Below, piece after piece: positions 26,601-33,337 of a stretch of DNA of 64,000 bases. A program made the position numbers and the translations under genes. Below the pieces are notes generated by a model, which saw only the letters and a program-made list of their open reading frames with translations, ran no database searches and was not told the DNA's origin. Location of the stretch: NCBI GenBank assembly GCA_021186555.1, contig JAJKFL010000042.1, forward strand, positions 30,297,215 to 30,361,214. The letters are read 5' to 3'. The stretch comes from Reticulitermes speratus. Lineage: Eukaryota > Arthropoda > Insecta > Blattodea > Rhinotermitidae. Each line of letters starts with the position of its first letter. Within the stretch, counting starts at the first letter, position 1.

Positions 26601-29600
26601 GGTAACAGTCACAGGACAACACAATGTAATGTAGAATGGAGGTGTAAATTTTGCAATAGAAAGCATAATTCATTGTTGCCATGTGAGTCTAAGTCAGCTC
26701 AAAAAAACAAAAATCATTAACGATTGTAACAATGAACATCAGCCTGAACAAAATAACAACAGCTAATCAGGTGTGACAGTTTGTCAGACATCAAAGGGAA
26801 GGTCATCTTCACAAATACTGCTTCCTACAGTGATAGTTTATGTCACGAATAAATATGGTCAGTTAGTGAAATGCAGAGCATTATTGGATTCAGCACCACA
26901 AGGCCATGTCATAACAGAATGCCTAGTTCAGCTGCTTCACTTGAGAAAATTTAGGGCACATGTATCTGTTCAAGGCACTAATGAGGTCAAAAAACAATTC
27001 ATTATGCAGCTTCACTGGAGGTAAAATCCATATTTAGCAATTGGGAGACCAAAATAGATTGCTCTGCACTTCCCAAGATAATAGGAATGATTCCAGCCAC
27101 ATTTGTAGATTGTGATGACTGGGGTATCCCAGAAAGCTTGATGTTAGCAGATGAGAACTTCAACAGCCCAAATTCCGTCGACATCCTGTTTGGAGCTGAT
27201 GTGTTCTTTGAAGTTCTTCGCCATGGTAAGAAGATGTGGCCAGGAAATTATCCAGTTTTACAGGATACAGAACTAGGATGGATTATTTGAGGCATGATAC
27301 CTTTAGCAGTGCCTGAATGAGCTCCAAAGCAGTTTCTTCATTCGCAATAATGACAACTTAGATCAGCAACTGCAGAAGTTTTGGGAAATTGAAGAATTTC
27401 CTAATAAGACATGGACAACTGAAGAAATTTTGTGAGAAGAACGCTTCAAGAATAATACCACTGAATTAATAAAGCATCCACAACCAACACTGGAACAACG
27501 TGAGGTTACAACAGTTACAGTTATTATTCAGTGTTCCGCAGCAGAGTTCATTGCCAGGTTTTCAATGCTATCAAGACTGCAAAGAATAGATGCATAATGT
27601 CTGAGATTTGATCACAATGCAAGAAATCCTTTGTCAAGAAAAACTGGTTATCATACCAGCACAGAATTAAGAGATGCACTGCATGCTTGCATTAAGGCAG
27701 CACAGCAGGAGATTTATACTCAAGAAATTAATGGCCTTCGCAAGAAGGGTCACGTTTCTTTGAAGAGCCAATTGCAACCTCCTCACCCATTCATTGACAA
27801 GGAAAATTATCTTCGAGTTGGTGGAAGGTCACACCATTCACATCTTCCGATTCCAAACTCAATTAATAATGCCTCCTACACATCATCTTACTGAATTAAT
27901 CATAATGAATGAACATTTTAGGCTTTTGCATGCAGGTCCACAATTATTGATTGCTTCCTTGAGACAGTAGTATTGGATACTAAGAATTAAGCAAGCCATT
28001 TGTCCAATGCTGCATCGTTGCTTGCCATGTTTCAAATTAAAGGCTGTAGCATCACAACAGCTGATGGGTCAATTACCTTTGGCATGAATGACAGTGACAC
28101 ACTCATTTTTCAATACTGGGATAGACTATGTGGGTCAATTTTAGATAAAAAGTGACAATACTAGAAGAAAAACTATAACCAAATGTTATGTAGCATTGTT
28201 TCTCTGCCTAACAACTAAGGCTATACACTTAGAATTGCTGTCTAATGTTACATCTGAAGCACTTATTGCAGCACTGGAATGCTTCATAGCTAGAAGGGGT
28301 TTAACAGATCACCTATACAGTGACAATGGCAGTAACTCTGTAGGAGCAAATAGAGTTGAAGGATTCTTCAAGTCTGAAGACTTTTAAGGCATGTGCATGA
28401 CTACACAACAAAGACAATTTCAGTGGCATTTTATTCCTCCCAATTCACCTCATTTTGGAGGACTGTGGAAGGCAGGCATACAGTCTTTGAAGTATCATTG
28501 GAAGAGAATTGTCAGCAAAGTTTTATTGACTTTTGAGGAATTTAGCACTTTGATTATGCAAATAGAAGCATGTTTGAATTCCCCACTTCATACAGCATTA
28601 TCCAATGATCCTAGCTACTTGAGTCCAGGTCATTTCCTTATTGGTACTCTGCTGACGTCCCTTCCTGAGCCAGACTTTACCAATGCAACGATGAACAGCT
28701 TATCCAAATGGCAGCGGGTTCTGTGCTTCAATCAGCAGTTGTGGATACTACAGCTTACAACAATGCAGCAAATGGTACAACTAGCAACCAGACCTCCAGC
28801 CCAGTATGCTTGTCCTGCTTCATGAGGAAACTTACCTCCCATGTCTTGGAAATTAACGATCATCAGTGAGACATTTCCAGGTCCAGATGGACATGTAAGA
28901 GAAGCAACACTGAAAACCAATTCTGGACAACTCAAGTGACTGATTCATAAATTAGTAATGTTACCTATGGAGCAATGCAGAAACCTTAAACTGTAGTGAC
29001 ACAAGATATCATGGTAGGGGGGTAAGTATGTTTAAGCTTTCATTTTCCTTGTTGGCAAGACCCTGTTATATGTGTTGGTTGCAGTGACACCAGCAAAGGA
29101 GGGAGGCACTTTCTTTCTCTTCTTATTTCTTTGTGGTGTTTGTTGCTGCCTATTCTTAACTTGCTCAGGCAGTATGTAGCAGTGTGTAACCGTGTGTAGC
29201 TGGATACAGTAGTGGTTGTCATTGTGATGATGAATCCCACAATCCAGAGATTGAACTAAATACAGTACACTTATATTAGCATTAAACAGCATGAGCCCTG
29301 TCCAGCTCAGGTTGTTGTGTTACTTGCTGAATCTCAAAGTAACTCTTTTGTCAGTGAAAGGGTGCTACTAACTCTCCTTGGCAGGAACATGCAGTTACTT
29401 TGAGACCTAAAGAAGCTGGTCCCAGAGCATGACATGCTGTGGCAAAGGGACTACTTACTAATAAACTTGAACTATACTGCTTAATATTTGCTGCGAGCAA
29501 TCTAGATTGCCAACGAAACACAGCTATATTCATTTGACAAATCTTGATTAAGCTCAGCAGATCAAGGGTCAATATTAGTTTACAGACCATGCAGACATCA

Positions 29601-30543
29601 TTACCATTCCCAGTACGTGTCAAAGTCCCTGTGCCTGCCAACTGTTGGGCCTGGATCTTGCGTCAAGGGGCTTGAATAGTTCCATTGTGCAGAAGAGCAC
29701 TGAGATGGCCCTCAATATAAGCACATTTTTAAGAATGTAATAATGCCCTCTGTTAGACCACCTTATCTCAATGGAGTAATCCAATTCCAACAAGACCACT
29801 TTTCTGCTCACAATTCTTGTGTGGTTCAAGAATGGCTACTGCTGCACAGCAATGCTGAACTTCAACTGGCCACCACTGACTGCCTGACCTCATCAAGAAT
29901 ATGTAGAGCGAGTTTAAGAAAACCAGGCAGACAACCTAGCCCATTCTCCCTCTGAAAGATGGTGATGGACCCTTGCATCACATACATGAGACAAAGTTAC
30001 TGAGCCCATGCTAAGAACCATGCGTTCCGCGGTTGAAGCTCAGGGAGTCTAGGCATCATATTAAATGACAGGCCTTGAAAGCAGTCCTTCCAAGAGCTTA
30101 CATACTAATTCAGATTTTGTGTGATATACTTCAAGAAAAAGATGCTTGTGAATCGTGTATGTTTTGCAAATAAAATTGTCTACAATCACATTCGAACACG
30201 GCCCCTTTAAATCAGAACGCCACTAAATAACAAATCACGCAATATTAAAAATATCTGCTTCACTCGCACTTCTGTCTCTACACAATCACATGTGAACCGA
30301 TTCAAACAGCGATTGTTTACCTTTACACTTCTTATTTAAGTCTTCCATTGAGCCAGGATTCTCCAGTCCATTTTTTTGACTGTCTTGCTGATCGGAACTT
30401 GGACTATCAGCTGGTGTTCTAGCCCCTGAACCCTCATTTTTTACGAAACTTGGAAAACCAACCGTGGGAGGTGGTGGTGGAGGCATGGAGGCCGGCGGTG
30501 ATATACCACCTAGTGATTGACTTGCAGCCATAATATTACCCAT
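2556..30543 (-). CDS. TOMM40: Tom40, mitochondrial import receptor subunit (complete, 5 coding exons)
   Basis: Tom40 is the beta-barrel pore of the TOM complex in the mitochondrial outer membrane; it passes nuclear-encoded precursors. Coding exons on the minus strand are 30543-30321, 23238-22870, 20534-20403, 16811-16632 and 2695-2556. All junctions are GT-AG, all introns are phase 1, and the joined length is 1044 nt (347 residues plus TAA), the usual family size. The N-terminus is proline-rich and variable (MGNIMAAS, six-proline run), as in animal Tom40. Recognisable family blocks follow: DVFPVLFEGAKLMVNKGLS, SGYRFGATYVG, GDIDPCGNMNAH, LGAELVYQYGPSVPG, LHLCYYQRASEQLQLGVEL, and a C-terminal strand ending GCGFIIG. 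No frameshift or internal stop is seen. The gene spans 28 kb because the introns are full of transposons. It is probably functional. Confidence 0.95.
2721..2732. repeat. Left target-site duplication of the PLE pair
   Basis: ATATGAATTACA occurs here and again, identically, at 8482-8493 on the far side of the palindromic PLE pair. Confidence 0.8.
2829..2876 (-). ncRNA. Hammerhead-like motif, left PLE arm
   Basis: The minus strand reads CTGATGA, T, stem II GGCTC/GAGCT with loop ATAAA, GAAAC, then a self-complementary ACACGTGT (stem III) and cleavage position A. Stem I can form between AACC and GGGTT with one bulge. It lies about 550 nt downstream of the PLE stop codon, in the position expected for a PLE terminal repeat. 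Confidence 0.65.
3422..5314 (-). CDS. PLE reverse transcriptase-GIY-YIG endonuclease, left copy
   Basis: A 630-residue open frame from the Met at 5314. Residues near 100-400 form a PLE-type reverse transcriptase with conserved blocks LLKIHKENEPIRPIV, MITFDIKDLYVNIP, GVAMGSPISGLVAEIFL and the catalytic YVDDILIIYD. Around residues 510-580 lies a GIY-YIG nuclease (SGIYSLKCNTC, YYTGQTGRGLSARFSEH) with the CxxC insert typical of endonuclease-positive PLEs. The product would copy its RNA at a nick it makes itself. The natural N-terminus is longer: a 68-residue segment at 5565-5359 belongs to the same protein but is out of frame. This is the better preserved of the two copies. Whether it is active cannot be judged because of that frame break. 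Confidence 0.9.
   Translation of the reverse strand: MQNLIMDTENAIRKLPEKDQHIYRFLACNKIKQIQRSTSTNILHKRQHYVIKQIKEKLRINNLTITKADKEKTIVIINNNTPTQKTESFLNENNFIQIPKDPTNRYQKQLQQTLQMCNKIIDKKHRKYLMEIKPKPPTLNVLLKIHKENEPIRPIVNNIQAPSYKIAKFFNKWLTDQLSQQNIYVTNNSVQLANDLINLNITESSRMITFDIKDLYVNIPIDETIAIMKTKLTKNKIDKDTTTQAGTLLETILRQNYLQFGNKFFQPYKGVAMGSPISGLVAEIFLQYYEQLLVKNILDDNKILFYNRYVDDILIIYDTLYTNNNEIHHYLNNIHPSLQFKATEEHNNTISFLDLLITRNEENLFIDIFRKPTATDTTIHYKSNHPLQHKTAAYRHMLNRLYALPLSQEQKDQELHTIFHIAEQNGYPTLIIDKLNTQIKNKKIHSTDMQTQNNKIWVTFGFYSPNIRKVTNIFRNTNLKIAFRATNTVKSILRMHTQNYDEHTKSGIYSLKCNTCNKYYTGQTGRGLSARFSEHNRYIKTNDPKSAYALHILNNQHEYSTIQNSMRLIKPCNKGSHMNIIENFYIYLYHKHNILVKEQMPTEENPLFKLITPTPPPPIITQTPTENISS
5359..5565 (-). 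pseudogene. PLE N-terminal segment, left copy, out of frame with the main ORF
   Basis: 68 residues, lysine- and asparagine-rich (EHQKFQIMNDILNNKLNKK), ending FHTRVQNMSDVKF before a stop. In another frame the sequence continues as LLKLGLNYALEKPTKNY into the main ORF, the usual PLE order. A frameshift therefore lies near 5372-5350. The right copy has the same break. Confidence 0.7.
5593..5649. other. Unique spacer at the centre of the PLE palindrome
   Basis: 57 nt with no inverted counterpart, between the mirrored ...TTGACTGCGCTAATTACTGG arm starts. It marks where the two heads join. Confidence 0.75.
5676..5882 (+). pseudogene. PLE N-terminal segment, right copy, out of frame
   Basis: Mirror of 5565-5359, differing at one residue (MWILIERSEH against MWFLIERSEH). 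It ends with the same stop. Reading open upstream of the Met gives DCANYWKE, so the protein may begin before this ATG. Confidence 0.7.
5927..7818 (+). pseudogene. PLE reverse transcriptase-GIY-YIG endonuclease, right copy, frameshifted
   Basis: Nearly identical to the left copy. The reverse transcriptase part (5927-7290) is open and keeps YVDDILIIYD. One G is missing near 7296 compared with the left arm (GGTCAC against GGGTCAC), so the frame moves and the endonuclease part continues at 7294-7818 with SGIYSLKC and YYTGQTGRG. Two further residue changes are visible near the C-terminus (QMLTEEN, PPLPI). A single, recent-looking inactivating indel. Confidence 0.9.
8372..8417 (+). ncRNA. Hammerhead-like motif, right PLE arm
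   Basis: Mirror of 2829-2876: CTGATGA at 8377-8383, stem II GGCTC/GAGCT, GAAAC at 8400-8404, ACACGTGT, then A and GGGTT. Confidence 0.65.
8482..8493. repeat. Right target-site duplication of the PLE pair
   Basis: ATATGAATTACA, identical to 2721-2732. Its first three bases overlap the arm end. Confidence 0.8.
8494..11160. other. Tom40 intron 4 sequence without a recognised gene
   Basis: AT-rich. TACAGTGCAACCTTGATATAG at 8490 resembles a pogo-type terminal repeat, but I found no partner end. At 9601-9830 there is an interrupted GC-rich patch with short inverted pieces (CAGGGCT/AGCCCTG). No coding exon is evident. Confidence 0.45.
11161..13343 (+). mobile_element. pogo/Tigger-family DNA transposon, copy 1 (full length)
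   Basis: Begins TACAGTGAAACCTC and ends GAGGTTTCACTGTA, so there are inverted terminal repeats flanked by the TA duplication expected for Tc1/mariner-pogo. The repeats extend imperfectly inward (CTATCCATCG... and ...CGATAGATGG). It is 2.18 kb and carries one transposase gene, broken by mutations. Two more copies of the family lie at 53137-54571 and 63021-63280. Confidence 0.92.
11708..13239 (+). pseudogene. Tigger-type transposase, decayed
   Basis: The first frame (11708-12358) has an N-terminal helix-turn-helix of the CENP-B/pogo type (ERLKIVEEVEKNP...IAKHLGLAPSALNSIFAKK), then a CENPB-type DNA-binding domain (ASNGWIARFKDRHGL), and the first catalytic aspartate in YNADGTGLF. A stop follows at NSDGTD where copy 2's relatives continue. 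Later pieces in shifted frames supply DNCAAHP (second Asp), [16 protein letters not shown] (third Asp, 12618-12890) and an acidic tail (12871-13239) ending KQTSMKDFLSKK. Premature stops and frameshifts make it non-functional. The C-terminal KQTSMKDFL resembles a PCNA-binding peptide. Confidence 0.9.
13344..16142. other. Tom40 intron 4 sequence without a recognised gene
   Basis: No exon or classifiable element seen apart from the GA/GAA microsatellite at 14159-14240 and a 12-nt G run near 13871. Short frames here do not resemble known proteins. Confidence 0.45.
14159..14240. repeat. GA microsatellite grading into GAAA/GAA
   Basis: (GA)n from about 14160, then GAAA and GAA units to 14240. Simple-sequence repeat. 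Confidence 0.9.
16143..16426 (-). mobile_element. tRNA-derived SINE, family 2, copy A
   Basis: Minus-strand head near 16415 has tRNA-like promoter sequence (GTTGAGGCACTGCACTAC). The body is shared with 56083-56395 (CCTGGTACTCATTTCTGTTAGAG, GGCCAGAAGGATTA and CAGGAGGTTGAGGCTCCCAGA in plus orientation). CCAATTA flanks both ends (16143-16149, 16420-16426), a probable 7-bp target duplication. It lies in Tom40 intron 4, about 200 bp from exon 4. Confidence 0.75.
16632..16811 (-). CDS. TOMM40: Tom40 coding exon 4
   Basis: 180 nt. Encodes TDTVVSGSLGGAGLHLCYYQ through ELPKADLCFR. Acceptor TTAG then GG; donor GAG then GTAAGT. Phase 1 on both sides. Confidence 0.93.
16847..17307. mobile_element. hAT-type non-autonomous element (MITE)
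   Basis: Starts CAGTGTTTCCTAAGC and ends TTTTGGGAACCACTG, giving imperfect inverted terminal repeats of the hAT CAGTG type. Flanking 8-mers TGTTAAAT and CATTAAAT match at 6 of 8 positions, as an aged 8-bp duplication. 461 bp, no transposase. Confidence 0.65.
17316..18289. other. Tom40 intron 3 sequence, no gene recognised
   Basis: AT-rich, no classifiable element noticed. Confidence 0.4.
18290..18582 (+). pseudogene. mariner transposase fragment
   Basis: The frame contains EPELKRQSSECITKDHHAHK and VNAVNYRNFLEHHLHPTL, matching the middle of mariner DD34D transposases (typically E-x-K-x-QS-x-EW then NA-x-YY-x-x-L). Both ends of the gene are missing and no inverted repeats were found. A decayed fragment in Tom40 intron 3. 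Confidence 0.75.
18902..19832 (+). mobile_element. pogo/Tigger-type element, second family, internally deleted
   Basis: Inverted terminal repeats CAGGTAGGACTTGGTTTAC (18904) and GTAAACCGAGTCCTACCTG (ending 19830) are flanked by TA. 927 bp. It keeps only the two ends of a transposase: the start (ATG 19172, MPPKRVLSSAIGQETKKQRK) and the C-terminus. The DDE core is gone, with the junction near 19286. A non-autonomous deletion derivative. Confidence 0.88.
19172..19597 (+). pseudogene. Residual Tigger-type transposase (N-terminus joined to C-terminus)
   Basis: MPPKRVLSSAIGQETKKQRK then LTIEEKMGVIRRMEKGE is a helix-turn-helix start typical of Tigger transposases. After the deletion junction the acidic tail reads LSTEDLEELAEQLSKDTEE and PNWERSSPLREELRH, and in a frame shifted near 19535 ends KQTSILSFLKQ with stop TAA at 19595-19597. 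KQTSILSFL is PCNA-interacting-peptide-like. Confidence 0.8.
20081..20127 (+). ncRNA. Hammerhead-like motif with strong stem I
   Basis: GTTAGC at 20081-20086 pairs with GCTAGC at 20122-20127 (six pairs, one G-U). Between them are CTGGGGA (one core change, A6 to G), T, a short stem II GGC/GCT, GAAAC, self-complementary ACATGT and cleavage-site A. The core change probably kills activity. Confidence 0.55.
20403..20534 (-). CDS. TOMM40: Tom40 coding exon 3
   Basis: 132 nt. Encodes LLVTHYLQSITPSVALGAEL and YGPSVPGGEIALLSAAARYT. Acceptor TTGCAG then GT; donor ACAG then GTAAGC. Phase 1. Confidence 0.93.
20535..22869. other. Tom40 intron 2, no gene recognised
   Basis: AT-rich. At 21629-21681 a degenerate minus-strand hammerhead-like motif (CAGAAGATGGAG...CTCC) shares its flank TTGATTGGTAATTAGTTAC with the repeat at 30790-30843 near the Tom40 start. 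A tRNA-like B-box at 21765 is too isolated to call. Confidence 0.45.
22870..23238 (-). CDS. TOMM40: Tom40 coding exon 2
   Basis: 369 nt, the longest coding exon. Encodes DVFPVLFEGAKLMVNKGLSN through NTNIINES. Donor CAG then GTATGT at 22869. The acceptor is preceded by an uninterrupted run of about 18 T on the coding strand. Confidence 0.95.
23260..24572. other. Tom40 intron 1, proximal part, no gene recognised
   Basis: No exon or classifiable element seen. Confidence 0.4.
24597..25178. mobile_element. Palindromic PLE-type element inside the 5' LTR
   Basis: Large inverted repeat: inner arms 24744-24907 and 24925-25096 (for example TTTGATGCACAGAATGTTTACC), outer arms 24604-24632 and 25141-25172 (GGACTTTGTCCATCATC). 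The left arm carries an outward hammerhead-like motif at 24655-24697; the matching part of the right arm is deleted. Non-coding. Same design as the PLE pair and the elements at 44265, 57068 and 58743. Confidence 0.7.
24655..24697 (-). ncRNA. Hammerhead-like motif with perfect stem II
   Basis: The minus strand reads CTGAGGA, T, stem II GGAAAC/GTTTCC with a 7-nt loop, then GAAAC and TGT. Stem I is not convincing. Confidence 0.5.
25642..26720 (+). pseudogene. BEL/Pao gag remnant with zinc knuckles
   Basis: 25642-25887 ends KIKLPTI, where BEL gag normally continues into an F-GG motif; a frameshift follows and 25935-26372 supplies the conserved gag core (LILNNQVLDNVQKFHYLLS, AWNLLCDKYNNQRLI). A stop separates 26493-26720, which has CX2C-H-C zinc knuckles (CKGNHPLHRC, CFNCFGNSHRTTQC, CKFCNRKHNSLLPC). 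These would bind genomic RNA. Stops and shifts make it inactive. Confidence 0.85.
26773..27290 (+). pseudogene. BEL/Pao protease remnant
   Basis: LLPTVIVYVTNKYGQ followed by CRALLDSAPQGHVITE resembles the BEL aspartic protease, whose active site is normally ALLDSGSQ; here Gly is replaced by Ala and Ser by Pro. 27087-27290 holds the region that leads to the polymerase (NSVDILFGADVF, PVLQDTELGWII). A frameshift lies between the two parts. Confidence 0.8.
27545..28825 (+). pseudogene. BEL/Pao integrase remnant, catalytic Glu changed
   Basis: Starts directly at the integrase linker (RFSMLSRLQRIDA), so reverse transcriptase and RNase H are missing. The zinc-binding region (LLHAGPQLLI) and core follow. 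Catalytic Asp residues remain in GIDYVGQF and YSDNGSN. At FGGLWKAG the usual catalytic Glu (GLWEA) is Lys. The C-terminal domain is recognisable (LSPGHFLIGTLLTSLPEPDF). Several stops. Confidence 0.85.
29029..29289 (+). repeat. 3' LTR of the BEL/Pao element
   Basis: Starts TGTTTAAGCTTTC after a purine tract and ends ATTAAACA. About 261 bp. Its ends match the two pieces of the 5' LTR. Confidence 0.75.
29290..29742. other. Tom40 intron 1, no gene recognised
   Basis: No exon seen; may be an upstream part of the Tc1-like relic that follows. Confidence 0.35.
29743..30085 (+). pseudogene. Tc1/mariner-superfamily transposase C-terminal relic
   Basis: PPYLNGVIQFQQDHFSAHNS then VVQEWLLLHSNAELQL matches the FQQD-x-x-x-AH segment around the second catalytic Asp of Tc1-like transposases. 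Further on, in changed frames, TMRSAVEAQGVWASY matches the C-terminal end of this family. Many stops. Located in Tom40 intron 1, 230 bp from exon 1. Confidence 0.75.
30321..30543 (-). CDS. TOMM40: Tom40 coding exon 1
   Basis: 223 nt from the ATG at 30543. Encodes MGNIMAASQSLGG, a proline-rich stretch, then NPGSMEDLNKKCK. Donor AAAG then GTAAAC at 30320. The codon split G/AT across intron 1 gives the Asp that starts DVFPVLF. Confidence 0.93.
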
Positions 30544-31990
30544 ATCTCCAATATAAACGTCCAGCTCTTACTCCTTCAAAACCAATACTCAGCACTTTTA
30601 CAATTCTAGCATTCAAAACACCGTTCCTTCTCAACTCGTGTACTTACACACATTGCCATTTGTAAATTCACTCACAACCACGATTTCCAAACAATTGTGA
30701 TTGGTCGATCTTATCCGTCGGTCGATCAATGAAACTGTCATTGAATCATGAGAAAGAAGATACACGTCCTCTGAGGTGTTACGCCGTGTCGATTGGTAAA
30801 TAGTTACGGACGTTTCGGAGGGCGGTGCTACCTCCATATTGAGAGTTTATCAGTCTTGGAATCTTGAATATTGAGCACCTATACGTGGACGATCTTCTCC
30901 CGTACATGAACTAAACTTCCACATGGCGGTAGTATGCGAATAAGATACTGTAATATTCAGCTCTTATCCGTGGTAGTTTTTCCAATACAATGGTATTATT
31001 TAATGTATTAACGATTTTAATGAATAAAATGCTGTGTAAGTTCTTTATCAGAAGTTTGCAAATCTGTGTTTTTGTTTCCAGTTGATCATCTGTGCGAAAC
31101 ATGATAATATAGTACTAGTTTTGAATCAATGGCACGTCAAATTGCATTGTGGGTTACATACCAATTTTCTTCGAGGTTGTAGGTATTGTGGGAGAAGTTG
31201 TTGAGTGCGGATATTGGAGTTTGATCGAAATAGTGTAATTGTTATATTTATTTATATAAGTTTTTCTGTGGATTTCGTTTAAAAATAAGGAAGTTACTGT
31301 ATAAGATGTTGTGTATTAGTTGTGTTCTCAGTTTGTGGAGATAATAGTGATTTTTTATTCTGCGTGATAGGCGTAGGAACTCAGTCTTTAATTGATATGT
31401 TTATTTACCGTAAGTTCAGAAATATTAGTCCGCAGCTTCAAGTGCTTCAGCGTAATCTAAATGAGGATTTCGCCTAGTACATATGATGTGTGTTGCAAAA
31501 ACAAAAAAATTACTGAACTTCGGGTATGTTGTGCACATAGAGCTGTCATTTCCATTTCTGGGCCATTGAAGTGTTTAATTGTGTAAAAAAAATACGAAAT
31601 TAAATTCGTCAGTTAAAATGTGCTTCTTATATCTGCCTTAAGAATTAGGTGCCGTAACTGCTTGTAAAAAGTCACGTTTGCTCTTTGTACGTTCTACTGA
31701 CGTAGTGCTAATGGGTACATTTTGATGAACCACCCCGAACTTTTTATTCAAAGAAAATAGGTACAGACTGATGACATAAGATATGTGTGTGTGTACAGTT
31801 TGAGGGTACATGAAAATATTCGAATACTCCACACAATTTTTTAGTAATTGAAGGTTTGGGTCTGCTCCAGAAGAGGGGGACCCATGTATTGCCAACCTAC
31901 CCACTACCCAACAGACCACTGAAGACATGTAATCTGTGGTTGTAAGTTACCAGCACCCACCTCTGATGATGCGGGAGGCATAGGTTAGAG
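30544..31990. promoter_or_regulatory. Tom40 5' flank and divergent upstream region
   Basis: By position this must hold the Tom40 5' UTR and promoter. I see no clear TATA box. It contains the hammerhead-like repeat at 30808-30843. Beyond 31100 there is moderately CpG-containing sequence (GCATTGTGGGTTAC) but no recognisable exon. The transcription start is not identifiable by eye. Confidence 0.35.
30808..30843 (-). ncRNA. Degenerate hammerhead-like motif in the Tom40 5' flank
   Basis: The minus strand reads CTCAATA, T, GGAGG...CCTCC, GAAAC, ACGTC. The first core block has three changes from CTGANGA. Flank GATTGGTAAATAGTTAC is shared with the degenerate copy at 21629-21681. Because it is on the Tom40 sense strand it could lie in the 5' UTR. 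Confidence 0.35.
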
Positions 31991-32441
31991 CAGTGGTATT
32001 CAACCTTTTTTGTTCGCGTACCCCCAGATATAATTTCTCTTCAACTTTGTACCCCCAAAATTGTTGGTGCATAATTCAAGTTATACATATTCTGTAATCT
32101 GCATCTAAAATAAGTTAAATAAATTACATCCAAAATAATGTATTAAATAATAAGTTTTAAATGAGAAAAAGGAGAGTCAAGCTATTAAATAACAAATATA
32201 TTATATGCACTATGTGGAATAAAATGAAACTAGCCGCCCAGATAAGAATCCCATAAAGGAGAGAGAGAGAGAGAAAATGGTGCTCCCAAATCGCATGTCC
32301 TTACGTCCGGGTCTCTTGTGGCTAACCCTAAATCTGGCCCTGATTATTCAGTATTTATCATGAAATAATATATTTATTTATTTTTTTGAATTTTAAGTAC
32401 CCCCTAAGATGTCTTTGTGTACCCCAGGTTGAATACCACTG
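31991..32441. mobile_element. hAT-type MITE with perfect 8-bp duplication
   Basis: Inverted terminal repeats CAGTGGTATTCAACCTTTT and GGTTGAATACCACTG, subterminal GTACCCCC repeats, 451 bp, no coding capacity. GGTTAGAG is repeated exactly at 31983-31990 and 32442-32449. Typical hAT insertion. Confidence 0.92.
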
Positions 32442-32710
32442 GGTTAGAGGTTTCGCCTGATTGTGTTTGGGGATGGCTGTTGAAAGTAATACATGCATAC
32501 TCATACACAAACCTGCAAAAGATGTGAAGGAACAGCTGTACTGCGCAATAAGAGAAGAAATGCGCTCCTCCAGGACATTTATCTGTTCCTTGCACGTACA
32601 GCACCAGTACTTTCACAAGAACACCTGAAGGAAGTAAACAGGCAGCACAGAAGTATTGTGAGAAGCTGTTCCTTCAGCACAGACACAAACATACACTCAA
32701 AGAACCCAAT

Positions 32711-32863
32711 GCTGATATTAGGACTAATCCAAACGGCTAACCTTTGCCCCTCTTGAACGGGTGGAAGCACACTACACTTGCATCAATGTTGTGCTGACAC
32801 CAGGACTAACTTTGTCCCTCTTGAAAGGTTGGAAGCCTGTTACATGTGCGTGAATGTTGTGAA
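32711..32863. repeat. Two-copy tandem duplication of about 75 bp
   Basis: Units starting GCTGATATTAGGACTAA and GCTGACACCAGGACTAA both contain CCCTCTTGAA and end GAATGTTGT or CAATGTTGT. Diverged tandem copies. Confidence 0.7.
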
Positions 32864-33097
32864 GTCCTTCATAAATTGCACAGCCCTTTTCTTGGCATAG
32901 AAGAGGTAGGTAAAGAAGAATGTCGTCACAAGACTGTCCGGACTGAGCCGCGCGCAGCCATAGGATGAGGTAGGAAGAAATGGCAGTTGCACAAGCTGAC
33001 GCTGGTACTGTGCAGTAACTTCAGAAACACAATCTACCATGACACATATATGTTTCTTGAAAGAAAGACTGATACCCTCACAATACACACACAACCG

Positions 33098-33337
33098 ACA
33101 CTTCTAACCTAAGCCACACATTCGCTGTTCTACACACACATAACAGAAGCCTGTCACTGAAGCCTTGCACTATTACACATGCTTCCTGTTATACACACAA
33201 CTGAAACCTGTAACCTAAGCCTCACACTGTAACATACACATTCCCTATTATACACACACGTAACTGAAAGTCTAACCTAACGCTCATACAAATTCCCTAT
33301 TGCAAACACACAAGTAAAACCTCTAACCTGCACCTTG
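33098..33337. repeat. Minisatellite of four diverged 50-62 bp units
   Basis: Units carry TAACCTAAGCC, CACA, CCCTATTATACACACAC and AACTGAAA in the same order. Four units are visible. The reading frames inside are products of the repeat. Confidence 0.65.

Larger units (their letters stand above)
24573..29289 (+). mobile_element. BEL/Pao-type LTR retrotransposon, decayed and internally deleted
   Basis: A 3' LTR (29029-29289) and an interrupted 5' LTR (24573-25266) share TGT-A/T-TAA...CTTTCATTTTCCTTG at the start and AATCCCACAATCCA-A/G-AGA at the end. Between them, in order, are gag (with BEL-type zinc knuckles), protease and integrase pieces. Reverse transcriptase and RNase H are absent. The sequence after the 5' LTR (TTTGGTCCTTAAGGTGCCGG) is a BEL-style primer-binding region. 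A purine tract GGTAGGGGGG precedes the 3' LTR. It sits sense-reversed within Tom40 intron 1. Confidence 0.88.
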
